From Trichostrongylus colubriformis (taxonomy: Eukaryota; Nematoda; Chromadorea; Rhabditida; Trichostrongylidae), in the NCBI GenBank assembly GCA_963978905.1, contig OZ022257.1:24877274-24941273 (forward strand): a DNA stretch of 64,000 nucleotides. The letters are read 5' to 3'. The first letter of the stretch is position 1. Each line of letters starts with the position of its first letter. Position numbers and translations under genes: made by a program. Shown one piece after another: positions 43,804 through 56,978 of the stretch. The notes beneath the pieces were generated by a model. That model saw only the letters and a program-made list of their open reading frames with translations, made no database searches and had not been told where the DNA came from.

Positions 43804-46313
43804 TTTCTTTCTGATAGCGGTTTGTATTAGCGATTCTCACCTATTGACAATAATCTGGTCATGTCCGCAAAAGTTGATCGTCCAAACAAGCGAAGGGACT
43901 CTAAGGGTTGATGTAGTGACATAATTCTTCCGAGAAAGGTCGACCTGGGTGTCTTAGACGGCTCGCAAGAGAACCATAACTCCATGAAACTTACAACTCG
44001 GTGTAACTGAGCTCCTCAGAGCCCTCCTTGAGGGCAATACTGACCCGGTAGTTGAAGGGATGCTGATCGCGCTCCCTAAAAACATTCTTAAGGATATGAC
44101 GACCTGTGTGGAGGCCGACAATCGTTCTAGAAGAAGTCGTCAGTGGACTTCGAGAAGCTCATCTTGCGCCCTCCGAGTGACAGCGCCATTGAGCACAGGG
44201 TGTCGGATCTACTCGAGACACCGAAAGTTGAATTTAGGCTCATAAAAATTCATCGAGTGGGGAAGCCTAATTCTGCACGTCCAAGGTTAGTTAAGATCCT
44301 GCTGCCTTCTAGATCCTACTAGCGCATCGCCCTAGCAAATGCCAAGCATCTCCCGCTTGCTGGTTTTTCTAATGTTTTTGTTAGGAAGGGTATGAATGCG
44401 GAAGAACGTAAGCACGAGTTTGAACTCCGTTAGCAAGTAAGAGAGCGAAATAAAGGGAAAGCTTAGCGCAAGTGATCAGTGGTTTTCAGAAGTGGCCCCA
44501 AGCACTACTATGAACAATACTCCTCTCATATTCCGCAAAACCATTAAAGGCGCATGACATCCATAACTCATTCAATTCCCTTTAACAGTCGTAGTATTGC
44601 GTAAAAAAATCACACATTTGCAAGCTTTTTTGAACATTGAAAAAAACGGATCTCGTCATTATAACTGAAACAGTATAGAATTCTCATGTACTGGACGCAG
44701 GATTAGTCACGTATCTGTCATTCTCTGTATAACGATGATATCGTATAGGAGGCAGTGTTTGCTGGACTGGTCTCACACAGTTTTGCTCAAAGCCGTCTGT
44801 AAGGAGTCTAGAGAGGCTGAAAACACCTCGTCAGCTGTACTCCTGGTCTTTTTCAAAGCTTCGGCTTTACATACTAGATAGCATGTTACCCAGACCACTC
44901 ACAGCGAAAGCTCTGATCACAACATGGGCTGTGCAGCAAAGAGGCGACAGCCAGTGGTCGGAAACGCAGAGTGGCAAACAATTCAGCAATGTATGCCAAA
45001 ATTAGCAATGTTGGGGTCTGGGTTTGTACCCTTAAGCCAGGTTATCGCACCGCGACGAGCGATGCTGTGATCTGCGTCTCTTCCCGCCGGCAACTTTTGA
45101 CAGCTGCTCCGGCGAGAGCTGGCAAGGAGCGAGCCGCTGTCATTTCGAATCCTCGGTTTTTCTCTTTGAAAATTGTGTTTTTGGTACTTTTTGAGTTTCC
45201 GCTAAGTAACTGCTGAGGTTGGCGCTTGGCGTGAGATAAAGGCAGTGAGTTCATATCTCAACGCACAGTTGAGCGGCCTCAAGGGTACCATTTATGACTT
45301 GTATAGAAAGCAAATGTTCGAAATAATTGTGTTAATATCGCTGCCTGAAAAGGCAAAGCGCTGGGTGTACTTCCTAGAGATCCTGCTATGAAAGGCAACG
45401 AAGCCCATTCCAGTATAATTCAAAAATATGCAGAATTTCATGACCAATAATTAAGCGGTATCAGTATTAATGAGCCCGAGCAACAGTAGGAGCACAGGGT
45501 GTTCAGGAAGGAGAGACGGATTTGAATTTGGGGCTTTCTTTGTGACTGTTTCTTGTTCTGCAATGTACCCAAGTGGTACGAAGTTATCAAAAACAGAAAC
45601 CTTTTGTCAACTGCCCGTGTTCGGACGTAGCTCTGTTCCAATCGTACCACCACTTTGTGAGACAACACGAAAGTTTGCGACCATCTTTCTTCGACCGACT
45701 TTTCTTTCAAATGTTCAAAAACCAGGACAAACAATAGTGTAGTGCACGATAATGCGATCTCGCGGCTCCGGGTAGCCCCTGGAGATAGTGGATAAATGGA
45801 AGATGCTTGAAGATCGTGGCAAAATTTTAAAATCTCAATAATCTGTAGGTTCCACAACACTTGTTCCTACTCCCTGGATTTTCTATAGTGGCAGAACAAC
45901 GAGGGACTGTCTGATAATGCCACTATCTCATTGCAGCCCATGGTAGCGAGTGATACAGTGGCGGTGCTACCACTTGAGCAATCCCCTAATCAAATCTCGG
46001 TCCAATGTTCGCCCACAAAGTTACTACCTGGTGGAATTGCTCAAACAGTGCTCTGAGCGGGTACGGGTAATCACTTCTCACTGGCTATTTCCGCAGTCAT
46101 TAATCGAGCAGAATCGCATTCAAGATTCGCTACGGTGTCAATTGGAAGTAGAATGCTTGGCGCATTCGTGGGGATTGATCAATGCCGAATACATAATCTT
46201 TTTGCATCTACATTGAGCCCCCTTTTCTTTGAATCTTGGGCAAGATTAGTATCAAGGAGCTCACCGTATAAGAGACGTTGGAAAAGTAACTGTTAGTGCA
46301 AATTTACAGCTTA
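43804..46313. other. Mostly unassigned DNA with one LINE remnant
   Basis: Apart from the ORF1 remnant at 44100-44450 I see no supported gene. Overlapping frames at 45438-45860 (-) and 45470-45742 (+) are unrecognised. Confidence 0.5.
44100..44450 (+). pseudogene. CR1-like LINE ORF1 remnant
   Basis: Frame fragments read VSDLLETPKVEFRLIKIHRV (about 44195-44255), RPRLVKILLPSRSY (44279-44320), then a stop and LPLAGFSNVFVRKGMNAEER (about 44350-44410). The ORF1 of the LINE at 54341-59760 has the parallel order (LVKVLLPSKSH, then VFTRRSMT). This is the C-terminal part of the nucleic-acid-binding ORF1, dead. Confidence 0.6.
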
Positions 46314-46714
46314 ATTAGTTTGATAATCTTCTGTTATGCCGAGGTTTTTAGGTGGAACATTTATTTACGGCCTAACGTTTCGACCAGATCGTCCTCCTCA
46401 AAGGCCTAAACGTGGCTCAAGATTTAGGATTCTATCCACTACATCACCAAACGCCTTATCCCTCTAGCGGTTAGAATAGAATCCTAAATCTTGAGCCACG
46501 TTTAGGCCTTTGAGGAAGACCATCTGGTCGAAACGTTAGGCCGTAAATAAATGAACCGCTAGAGGGATAAGGCGTTTGGTGGTGTAGTGGATAGAATCCT
46601 AAATTTGAGCCACGTTTAGGCCTTTGAGGAAGACGATCTGGTCGAAACGTTGGGCCGTAAATAAATGTTCCACCTAAAAACCTCGTTGGCATAACAGAAG
46701 ATTATCAAACTAAT
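46314..46714. repeat. Inverted cluster of a second Penelope-like terminal repeat
   Basis: Arms 46314-46472 and 46554-46714 are near-identical inverted copies; the 81-bp spacer holds a further partial copy in direct orientation. Each unit contains TTGAGGAAGAC, CATCTGGTCGAAACG (or GATCTGGTC...) and GCCGTAAATAAATG: a GAC(C)...GGTC stem followed by GAAA and then a TAAATAAA end. This resembles Penelope-like 3' ends with a hammerhead-like core, but the first core base is U instead of C. No reading frame is associated, so this is a terminal-repeat relic. Confidence 0.65.
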
Positions 46715-47567
46715 AACGATGCCGAGGTTCTACGAAGAGAGAAGTTGGAACTTGTTACAGCTTGATTCTCAACAAAGAGTGGCTTTTTGCAAGCTACAAT
46801 TCAATTAAAATTAAAATTAAGAAATGATTAAGATTTTTCATCTCTCCCGCAAACAAATTGGTTTGCTTATAATTTTTGTTTTTATCCTTAACACCTATCA
46901 CTGCCTTACATTTATACGTTAACATGGCAAGGTCATGAAAGATGAGGACAACACAGAGCAACAAGACAGCTCTCGATTTTTGAAAGAGGTCACTGTGAGA
47001 GCTAAAACAATGTTAGGCGACTTGAATAAGACAGGAAAACGGGTGAGGCTGTGAGGTTGACTGACACGGTTCATTAAGAATGCTTGGTTGAACGGTAGCC
47101 ACATAGGATCTGATGGTCCAGCCAGGGTCAAGCGTCCAGATGAAGAAAATTTTCAAAAAATACGACCCCCTCCCAAAAGGGAGTGTCAATACGATCCTCC
47201 GCCCCTTTTACGTCTGTTATTGTTAGTTTTCAATTTGCTGCAATCTGTTGCTTATCAATAAAGGTTTTTTGATGTTAACACAGTTTTTTAACAAAAATAG
47301 CTCCGCATGGCGAAGAAGAGGCCCTCCCTCCCTCCTTCCCACCCCAAAAGAACTTTTTTTCGATTGAAAGGTGGAGAACAAAATGCCCTCCTTCCCTCCC
47401 TTTCCCTCCCAAGCCCAGGGGAAGAGATTCCACCCCATTCTCTTTTGCACAAAGAAAGAGAATGGGATGGGGAAAAAACAAAAGATTGATGAACGAAAAA
47501 GAAACGGGCAGAATGAGATCCATAAATTTTATGAACGAAAGAAAAACGATGGGTCAAATAAAGTCGG

Positions 47568-47589
47568 AGGGGGGGGGGGGTGGGGGGGA
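47568..47589 (+). repeat. G-run with quadruplex potential
   Basis: Two long G tracts (at least 11 and 7 G) separated by a T. Upstream (47325-47440) is CCCTCCCT-rich sequence. Together they could form G-quadruplex or triplex structures. Homopolymer length may be an assembly estimate. Confidence 0.6.
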
Positions 47590-48695
47590 GACGCAACTTT
47601 CCGTCAACGTCGAAGCTCTTTTCCCTCCCTAGGCTTGTGCTAAAATTGATATCCTTCCACATGAAAGCATCTCTCAAAGCATAGGTCTCATCTGCTTTAG
47701 CCTAAGCCTAGAGAGGGGAAGAAGCTTTGACGCTGGTGAAAATTTGACGCAAAGTTGCGCCTCCTCCCGACATTATTTGACCCAAAACGGTTGATAATGA
47801 GATTCATCAATTTGGTGAAAACTACGAGTCTTTGTATTAACATTTGTTAATGACACACTTCAATAGTTCAGTATAGAAACAAAAGAAGCAAAAGTGCAAA
47901 ACATGTACAGAATTGATTGAAGAATTATGATGAGGATGATTGAAGAACGACAAGTGAAGGTTGTGAAGACATGCCCATTCACAGTAACTTCTAGTTCGAA
48001 TAAGGTAACGAATGGTTTTCCTGAGATCTTAGAGGCCGTGGACTCAACTCACATATATCATACAGTGAAAGAGACAATACTAAGCATTCCATGGACAGGA
48101 ACTTGCTATCTGCTTCTCACTCTCAATCAATACGCTTACTATTTTCCGTATCGCATACAAGCACATGCTCTTTCCAGAACTCGCTATATGAGTAGAACAC
48201 TTCAGCACCCGGGGCTTGGAAATGATCTGAAGCTTCAACTGCTAGGTAGGATGTGTTGAGACATCGATAGTTTATAACTAGGATTTCTCAACCACGAGAA
48301 AGATGAAGGTCTAAGGTTTAAAATGAGAATGGAACGATTAGAAAATGGGAGAGGAGACATTTTGCCGCACTTCGGATTTTCTCGATCAACCAGTTCTGCA
48401 GTAATAATTTGGCGCTCACTATTCGAAAATAACCGTATAATGAGTGCCGACTACTCAAAAACCATCATATAATACCTTACATCTCTGTAGATCCCACGCA
48501 ACGCAAACACATAAGGTTTACCACTATCAGAAAAACATTTGTCATAAATTTCCCACTAATGGAGAACAATCGTAAAATAGGAATAGGAAAAAACAACCAT
48601 TGGATCCAAAACAGTCCAGTCTGAGATTCACACTTCAAAACACATTCTGAAACCATCCTCAACATGAGGTCAATTTGGATTTTTTGTCGCTCACA

Positions 48696-48897
48696 AATTA
48701 AGATATTCACTATCAAAAACCATACACATAACCGGAGATGATGGAGATGATGAATGTGATAAATAACCTTTAGAAATCGGTTCGGAACTCAATGAGAATT
48801 AAGATATTCACTATCAAAAACCATACACATAACCGGAGATGATGGAGATGATGAATGTGATAAATAACCTTTAAAAAACGGTTCGGAAATCAATGAA
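48696..48897. repeat. Tandem duplication, two 101-bp copies
   Basis: 48696-48796 and 48797-48897 are almost identical (AATTAAGATATTCACTATC... to ...GGTTCGGAAMTCAATGA), with an internal GGAGATGATGGAGATGATG run. Non-coding. Confidence 0.95.
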
Positions 48898-50079
48898 AAT
48901 CATATAGAGACGAACTATTGGCGGTATTTCATATCAGGCGAAGGCTGCGACGCGGCCATCCCGACGGAGCGCAGTATTTTCCCTATACTAAATTCCGACA
49001 TTATTAAAACACCTCAAACTTTACCTAGAGCCCATCTTTCAAACAGCTGTAAACTATTTTCCTAATAGCTCCCTCAGACCTATCTATTGGCCCTTTGCTT
49101 TCCCTAATGGTTGCTTAGTTCTCGACATGGGTTCTCAGTTGAGGATTAGAGAGGAAAATTATGAAGTGTTTCACTGAAATGGCCATAACTTCCTTCAAAC
49201 TTAGCCATATGAGTGCGTTTTGTCAAAGTCTGTTAAGTTGTCGCTTTCGAGTGACTGCCTGAGTTATGTCATATCTCCAAAACGAAGAAAGTTATTCTGA
49301 GGGAAGCTTGATGAGGATTTGATGAGGAAAAGTTTGGAAAATTGAAGTGTTCCAGTTCAATTGGTCATAACTTCCTTCAAACTCAAGCATATGAGTGCGT
49401 TCTTGAGTGCTCGGGGTCCGCAAGGCTGCCGCTTTCGAATGGCTACTAGAGCTATGCCATATCTCCACAACGAAGCAAGAAAAATGTAGGAAAACCAGTT
49501 GAGAAAATTTTTTTCGTGAATTTGCTATATATTCCCAAGTTTCTTCCGAAAATTGATTCATTGTTACGAAATTTTTCTAGTATGCATCCTTCGCTCTTGA
49601 AAGCCTAGTGGGAGGGCGAGAAGCGTCGGTCAGCCTCTCTATGGTATGCGCTATGCATGAGGATTTCATCCACATTCTCAATGAATACAAACGTTTTTCC
49701 TGTCCGCATAGTGGCCGCTAACACCAGATTACGTACTTGCAATCGCAGTAAGATATGAAAGAAGTCCATATCAGCTAGTTTTCGTTTCCATCCCATTGTT
49801 TCTGGAGTGTCCATCCATGGTGGTACCTGTTGATAGATATCGCTTTCCACGGTCAATGTGTGAATTTCGAAGGTGTCTCTGTACGTGGTTTCGGTGTCAG
49901 CGGACCAACAAAAGAGCTATTGGCGTTGACCGGTTTCGTTGCGGATCGCGCCATGCATGAGGTTTCCATGATGATTGAGTTAAACTATTTTCGGGTTCGA
50001 ACCCCATTAGTCAGTTTTATCATTTTTTTCCTTACGCTTTGGACCCTCAGCCTGAAAAATTCTGTTGATCAGCCTACCT

Positions 50080-52731
50080 CAACATTTTTGGATTTCATTG
50101 AGTTCATGGAGTCGCTATATAATGAATAGAGAGAACAAATACTAGTAACAGGCGATTTTAATTTTTCCTTGATTGACTGATGCAACATGTCACACAGAGT
50201 GGGTCTCTCAGCTCCCTCTTCCTCCTCGTTTCTCAACTTCGCGCGCTCCTTTGGCCTTGTTCAAATGGTCAATGAGCCGACACACGGATTGAATATCTTA
50301 GACATTCTTTTAGTGTCACCAGTATGATAGAAGAGCTTGCTGTGCTTCCTCCCTTCAGTAACTCGGAACATCGCTGCGTCAGTTTCAGTATTACTGACTC
50401 ATTAGTTACCCCTGTGAGCGAACGAATGCTGCGTGCACAATATTCAAAAGCAGACTTCGAACTCATAATTGCTGCTCTCGTTCAGATTGACTGGATTGGC
50501 CTAAATAATTCTTGTGATAGCGTCAATAAGTTTTACCTAAACTTCGTTTTACCTAAAATTTGCAAGCTGTTAATAACGAGGCATATTCCAACTGTTGCTC
50601 GAGGAAACGATAAATGTGGGAGATCCCAGACGTATACTTTCTCTAAAAGCCAAAGTTGATTATCTCAGCACCGTCTCGTCATCTGTGCGCGGAAAACAGT
50701 ACAGGAGATACTTGATGAAGCCTAAGAGAGCTCTTGTGCGTCATCAACTTTTAAAAGAGAAAGAGATGGCAACCAGCAAAGATACAAAACGGTTCTTCAA
50801 TTACTGTAGGAAATGTCTCAAAGTGGCGGGCACTATTCCAAATTTAGTTTCACAAGGGGATGTGCTCACAGATGACAACTCTAAGGCTGAGTTATTCGCT
50901 GCTTATTCCAAGTTACAAAATGGCTCGTCCCACTGATAGCGTTCTGGCCCCTGTGACATTGGATAGCCTTGACTGGATAGACATAGGTAGCGATGTTGTC
51001 TACACGGCATTAAAAAAGCTTCCAAATAGAGTATCGACATCGCCGGATGATATCCCTTACGTCTTCCTCAAAAAGGCCGCACTAGGGCTCGTTTCGCCTT
51101 TAACAATACTCTTCAACAGGGTGTTACTTCAAGGAGAGGTACCTGAGCTATGGAAGGTGGGAATTGTCAGGCCGATCTTCAAAAAAAGGTTCCAAAAATG
51201 ATGTCTCCAACTACAGGCCTATTTGTTTGACCAGCTCTATTAGTAAGGTGATGGAGCGCATAGTCTGCCGTTAAATCACGGATTTCCTTACCGATAGGCA
51301 TCTGCTCAGCTGTGTCCAACATGGTTTCCGCCGACATAGGTCTACCACTTCTGCCTTGCTTTCAACAGTACCTCTCTAGCAAAAAGAGATGGACAAAGAA
51401 AATTTCGTTTCTGTTTGCTACATAGACTATGCAAAAGTTTTCGACTCCATTGTCATACCTCTCCTAATGAAAAAGCTAGCTGCATATGGCATCCGTGGTC
51501 GGCTTCTTCGATTCCTTGAATCATTTATAGTTGGTAGAACTCAGGTCGCAATGATCAATAGCGCAAAGTCCCGCACGTATCCTACGCCAATTGGTGTGCC
51601 TCAGGGTACGTGTTTCGGACCGCTACTATTTGTCATATACATCAACGACCTTGCAGATTTCCTTCCTGACGGCACCTTTTGTAGTATATACGCTGATGAT
51701 TCCAAAATTTATACCATAAATGACTGTCAAAAGCTACAGAATGCCATTGGCGCTGTTGAAACCTGGTCAAAGAAGTGGCAACTCGAAATATCGATCCCTA
51801 AAACTGCTATCATGGGTATTGGGAGAAACCACCCCGACTTCACCTTTACGCTGTCTGGGAAGCCGCTCACACGTGTTCATCAAATTCGCGATCTAGGTAT
51901 CGTCTATAATGACATGCTCGAATTTGATGAATACATTCAGGACATAGCTTCGAATGCACGTGCTCGAGCTATTTTTATACTTAGATCTTCTAGATCGCGT
52001 GACCCCACTTTACTATTTCGGCTTTTTATCCTCTATGTCAGACCGCTTCTAGAGTACTGTTTCCCTGTTTGGTCGCCACATAAGAGAATGCTGTTAGAAG
52101 AAATCGAGAAAGTTCAGAAAAGCTTCACTTATCGCTGTTTCATTCGGAAAGGTGTTAGCACACTATCCTATGAACAGCGTCTATATAAGCTCGGTGCTGA
52201 TGAACTAGCTTTTAAACGACAGTTGATTGATCTCAGCTTACTTTACAAGACTACCACAGGCGAAATCTGTTTGAAACTGCGCGAGCTTTTTGAATTATCC
52301 TCCACCATCGGTACCTCAAGGGGGCACCCTTTCCGTATATGTCCCTATAAGCCTAGCCCCTCAGCATTTGAGGGCTCGCTTCTGGTCCGGGTAGTGAAAC
52401 TATGGAACTCTTTAAATTGTGATTTCTTTAAATGGAAACAGGCTTCCGTCTTTTAAGATCACCTGGCTTCCCACCTGAGGAACTTACCTTCGTCGTTGGG
52501 TTATACAACGGCTGATTCAATGAACTGGATTCCAAACTCTGCTCCATCTTATGAACAGCGCACCTAATTTCAACTACGAAGTAATCAATGATAAAGCAAA
52601 TAACTGTTACTTACGTTGACGTTGTTATTATCGCGTTCCATTGTATGTTTCCCACGTTCCTTGTTGTATTATTGCTAATTCATGTGTGCCTATCGTGTTG
52701 TTCGTGGAAGAATAAATAAATAAATAAATTA
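50080..52731 (+). mobile_element. CR1-like non-LTR retrotransposon, 5'-truncated and mutated
   Basis: From 5' to 3': endonuclease remnant with VTGDFNFSL (about 50145-50170) and NILDILL (about 50295); the usual SDH is SEH (about 50358); RT entry PELWKVGIVRPIFKK (about 51140-51186); the long RT frame 51389-52456; an untranslated end; and an AATAAATAAATAAAT tail to 52731. Stops and shifts break the endonuclease and the first RT part (e.g. TAA in tgccgTTAAatc near 51271). It cannot move on its own. Confidence 0.85.
51389..52456 (+). pseudogene. Reverse transcriptase part of the CR1-like LINE
   Basis: 355 open codons starting inside the RT domain: motif A CYIDYAKVFDSI (start of frame), motif B GVPQGTCFGPLLFVIYINDL (about 51594-51653), motif C IYADDSKIY with catalytic Asp-Asp (51695-51700), then thumb and C-terminal region (DLGIVYN, PLLEYCFPVWSP, LWNSL). 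The palm core is intact, but fingers and endonuclease lie upstream in broken frames, so this is a fragment of ORF2 and not a host gene. The initiating Met is internal. Confidence 0.85.
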
Positions 52732-54024
52732 CGACCCCCCTCCTAGCGGACCAAATACGACCCCCTTGTTGAGGAATCCTCAACGGAGGCTTGACCCTAG
52801 GTCCAGCTATCTAAGACACATGAACGGATGAGTGGTGATTGGGAAGTGAGTACACTTCTTCGAGAACAAATCTTGCAGTTTGGAAGAGAGTGTGTGGGGA
52901 AAGTAGCACTGAAAAAGCGCGACTTGGGGTTTTATCATGATCCACCTGCACGGCGTGTCGTTCTGTAGTTCATCAGCCGAGCGAGTTGCCAGTGAGGGCG
53001 TGACAACGTTCGCGTCCAGCTGATTAGCCCCTCGCCACCCCGGTTAGTGACGCAGGGGCGCGAGAAAGGAAGTGGTCCTAATCCTCGATTTTTTTTTCTG
53101 TACTATTTCGTTCTTTCTCTACTTTCAATCTGCTAAGCACCCCTAATGCTTTCATACTCCACGATCCGCCATCTTTGTTCCTTTCGTTGTCTTTAACGAC
53201 ACCATGATTTACGTAGGCATCCCTTATATACATGAGTTATAATCAGAGGAAGTGCAATGCATCCCTAATGTAATGGATCCCTAATACACAACATAGGATG
53301 TTGAATAATATTGCAAGGATGTTAAATAAATATACATGAAGAGGAAGTGGAAGGATCATGTTGCTGTTGCAAAGATCATGTTTCATGCCATTGCTTTTCA
53401 CACCTTTGATCTTCTGTTTTATTGTGCACACCTTTGAATGTATTGAATGAATGAACTGAAATAAATAATTAAATAAATATACATGAAGAGGAAGTGCAAG
53501 GATCATGTTGTGCAACACGAGCAACTTTGGGAGCTCTGAAGGAATTCACCGACCATTCAGCTGATTCAGTTCTTTAGACACTCTTCGCTTTCTACCAATA
53601 TAAAGACTCTTAAGTTAGTATTGGTCGTTAGTGTTGTCCCAGAACACGCACCTCGTCCAACGCAGAATGTCGCACCTCCTTGATTTTGTGGGGTACAGAA
53701 CAAAAGCTGAGTTGCCAAGGGCCGATTTTATCAGAAGCAAGTGTGACAGCAGGTTAACGAAAAAGGCTAGTGGTTTGGCCTCCGTAAGACTGCCACGGCT
53801 CAAAGAAGGACCTCCTGCATAATGGAAGAATGTGCTCGGCCAGCACGTCAAGCAGCAGCGAATGAAGCTAAACGATTCGTCAAATCGTTATCTTCAACGG
53901 CTTCTGAATCTTTCATAGAGTATAGACGAGAATAGAGACGGCTTTTTTGAAATTGCTCGTACGAAATTGGTCTAGTCCTTCGTAGACAATATGTGAGCAT
54001 GTGAGGTGCAGTGCTCTGCATAGT
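52732..54024. other. No supported gene; short repeats
   Basis: TACGACCCCC-rich sequence just after the LINE also occurs at about 47160. A 40-bp unit (AAATAAATATACATGAAGAGGAAGTG) occurs at about 53325 and 53465. The frame 53631-53822 (+) is unrecognised. Confidence 0.45.
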
Positions 54025-54228
54025 GGTACAGCCACCTATAAATTGTCCAAGCACTCTGTTTGCAGAGTGATTGAAAAAAGTCTTGAAGTAAAAAATGTAG
54101 CCACTGTGGACGCGCATTCGCTCATCAATATCAAATTGTAACACTGTAAAACATAAGAATTTTTTATTTTATTTGTTTTGAAAATGTCGCTCTTCCTGTT
54201 CTGCAGAATGAAACAGCCACTGAACTGA
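54025..54228 (-). repeat. Left part of a diverged inverted repeat pair
   Basis: Inverted relative to 61214-61395: blocks GTGGCTGT, GCGACATTTTCAAAACAAAT, CACTCTGCAAACAGAG and TTGGACAATTTATGGGTGGC are shared. The pair encloses the MITE/LINE/mariner nest. Alignment by eye is roughly 75-80%. Confidence 0.7.
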
Positions 54229-56978
54229 TTTAAAGGCATCATTAGGGGAAATTCGGACGAAAAGTATAAGAAGTAGTGAATCCGAAAGTCGAGACGTCTA
54301 GTAACAGGACAGGTAAAAAACGGATGGAAATGGCCAAAAACTCAACATATACGTTGACCACGTTGTCACACTCAGATCAGAACACCAGTGCTGATACTTA
54401 TGGCAGTTGCTCTGTGAACGAAATTTTGAATGCTATGTTAGAGCGCAATACTAACCCCCTCATGAATGAGATGATTCTGGCCTTACAAGAGAAATTGGCT
54501 CAGACGATTTCCAGCTCTATTGAGGAAGATCGCAAAGAACGTAACATTGTAATCGCCGGAATTCCGGAAGAATCTCGTGACCTACGGCATCACGTAAGCT
54601 ATCAGATTTAGAGGATAAAGTTGCTGGTATCGTAGATATTCTAGACGTCGAATGCAGACCAGACACTGTTTACCGAATGGGAACATACACAGACTCTAAG
54701 AAAAATTTGGTTAAGGTCCTGCTGCCATCGAAATCACATTGATCAAAAATTCTTTCGAAGCGCGATTGCCACGCCAGTCTGGGATGTCGGATGTGTTCAC
54801 TAGGCGTAGTATGACACCTGATGAAGGCGCATTAAAATACAGACTTCGGCGACAAGCACGTGAGCTCAACAAAAACGCTGGATCTAAAGTACGAGTGGTA
54901 TATAAGAGCGGTTTGAAACGTGTCAGTGAGATGTCTCCCAGACAGGTTCTGGGAAACCGCCACTGAAGCACGGTCATAAAGGCCTACATTGTTACCTATT
55001 ATACGCCCGCAGCATAGTCAACAAAATACACATTCTACATTCCTTCATTAGCTCGACATACCCTGACGTTGTTCTAATTTGCGAAACCTGGCTGGACGAC
55101 AGAACTAAAAATTCCGAAACTGGGTGATTTGAATTACAACATTTTACGTTATGATCGGAAAGGCCGAAGAGGAGGTGGAGTGGGATGCTTAGTCAAACGA
55201 GATCTACAATTGCGCATACCCTTATCAACTCGAAGGGTTACCATCAGACTTGATTTCTTTGAAATCATCTCACAGCTAGTTGAGCAACCACTATGTATTA
55301 TTCTCATCTACCGACCACCTCGTTCCTCCGTTGCTGATGACAATAAACTGATCAATGTCCTAAATAATCTTTGTTCTCTACATGTCCACTTGTGATCGCC
55401 GGTGACTTTAACCTGAATATCGATTGGACAAATGATACAGTGAAAACAAGTACAGATCTACGATTCAAAGAAGCTTTCACATACTCCAATCTTAAGCAGT
55501 AGGTAAAATCCCTCACGAAAGACCACACAGTTTTGGATCTAATTTTATCCTCTGGCACTTCCATTAGTGATATCAGCACACTTCCCCCTCTTCGCAGTTC
55601 CGATCATAATGTCGTTCAATTCGTAATAGATTTTGCAAACACTGAACAAATTTCTCTACCTGAACCTGATTACAATCGTACTGATTACAAGAAACTCAAT
55701 GAATATCTTACCTCAATTGACTGGCACCAGTTGTTTGACGGGTATATGTCTGTTGAGGATCTCTATTACAAATTCTGTTCGAATCTATACCTCTGCTTCT
55801 CGATATTTGTTCCGTTTCGTCACTGCAGCAGTAGGGTGCCACAATATCCACCGCATATTAGAAACCTTATTGAACAAAAGTCGGGACTTTTTTGCAAACT
55901 AAAAAATCCTTTGACCAATACACTCTATAGAAAAGTCTGTTCTGATATAGATCATCATGCCAAACGGTATCTAGGTTATCGCGACGCTCATGCGATAGAG
56001 CTTAATGACTTTTTAGTCCATAGATATCTCAGAAAAAGGTTTCACGCTACTCTTAAGCTCCTATCCATTATTACTGAAGACAGTACTATTCTGAGCTCAG
56101 ATCTTGATATGGCGAGGGCCCTTGGACAATATTTTGCAAGCGTATATACCGACTGTAATCATTGCCTTAACATCGACGTAAACTTCAGCATAATGACAGT
56201 ATCGATGAAACAAATACTTTTTCTGATTTTATCATTAAGCCCTGTGAAACTCTGAAAGTGATGAATAAACTGAAGGTCGTCATTTGTCACTTATGATGGG
56301 AATCCCCAGATTGTATACCGTAAATGCTGCCACAGTTTTCAGTACCCCATTACTTTCATACTCAATGCTTCGCTTTATTTTGGTGAACTACCCAACACTT
56401 GGAAAGACACTTGTTACGCCTATTCCGAAAACTCCTGGAGCGACCATAGTTTCTCATTTCAGACCCATTAGCATCTGTTCCGTAGCTGGAAAGATCCTTG
56501 AGAAAATTATCCGTGAAAAGTTGACTGCATGGCTTATAAGAAGAAGACTCGTGCCGTACCAGCAACAGGGTTTTATGCCTGGTGTATCTTCCACCACACT
56601 TCTATGTGACTCTTTACATGATTTGCTGACTGCTCTTAAAGCGGAAAATCGGTAGACGTTCAATACTTTGATCTTACTGAAGCCTTTGACAAGGTATGCC
56701 ATCATAAGCTTATGAACAAGTTGAAATTGCTCGGTATCAATGGACGGCTTTTAGTTTGGTTAGAATCGTATCTGAAAGAAAGACATATGACGGCCAGGAT
56801 AGGAAAGAGCTACTCAGATCGACACTCTTGTACAAGTGGTGTACCGCAGGGTGGAGCACTTTCGCCGCTACTGTTCCTAATGTTTACAGCTGATCTACCA
56901 ACAATTCTCAAGGTTCATCCCAGTACTGAAGTCAAAATGTTGCGGATGACATCAGACTACTGCGCTTACGACAGTCTA

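Larger units (their letters stand above)
46715..50079. other. No supported gene; G-rich tract and tandem repeat
   Basis: AT-rich DNA with a polypyrimidine/polypurine stretch (47325-47440), a G-run (47568-47589) and a tandem duplication (48696-48897). A minus frame at 49605-49856 (VPPWMDTPETMGWKRKLADM...) has protein-like composition but no recognised family or clear splice sites. Confidence 0.5.

Noticed and set aside
46471..46692. 73-codon repetitive protein frame
   Set aside because: It is a shadow of the repeated terminal units of the inverted cluster.
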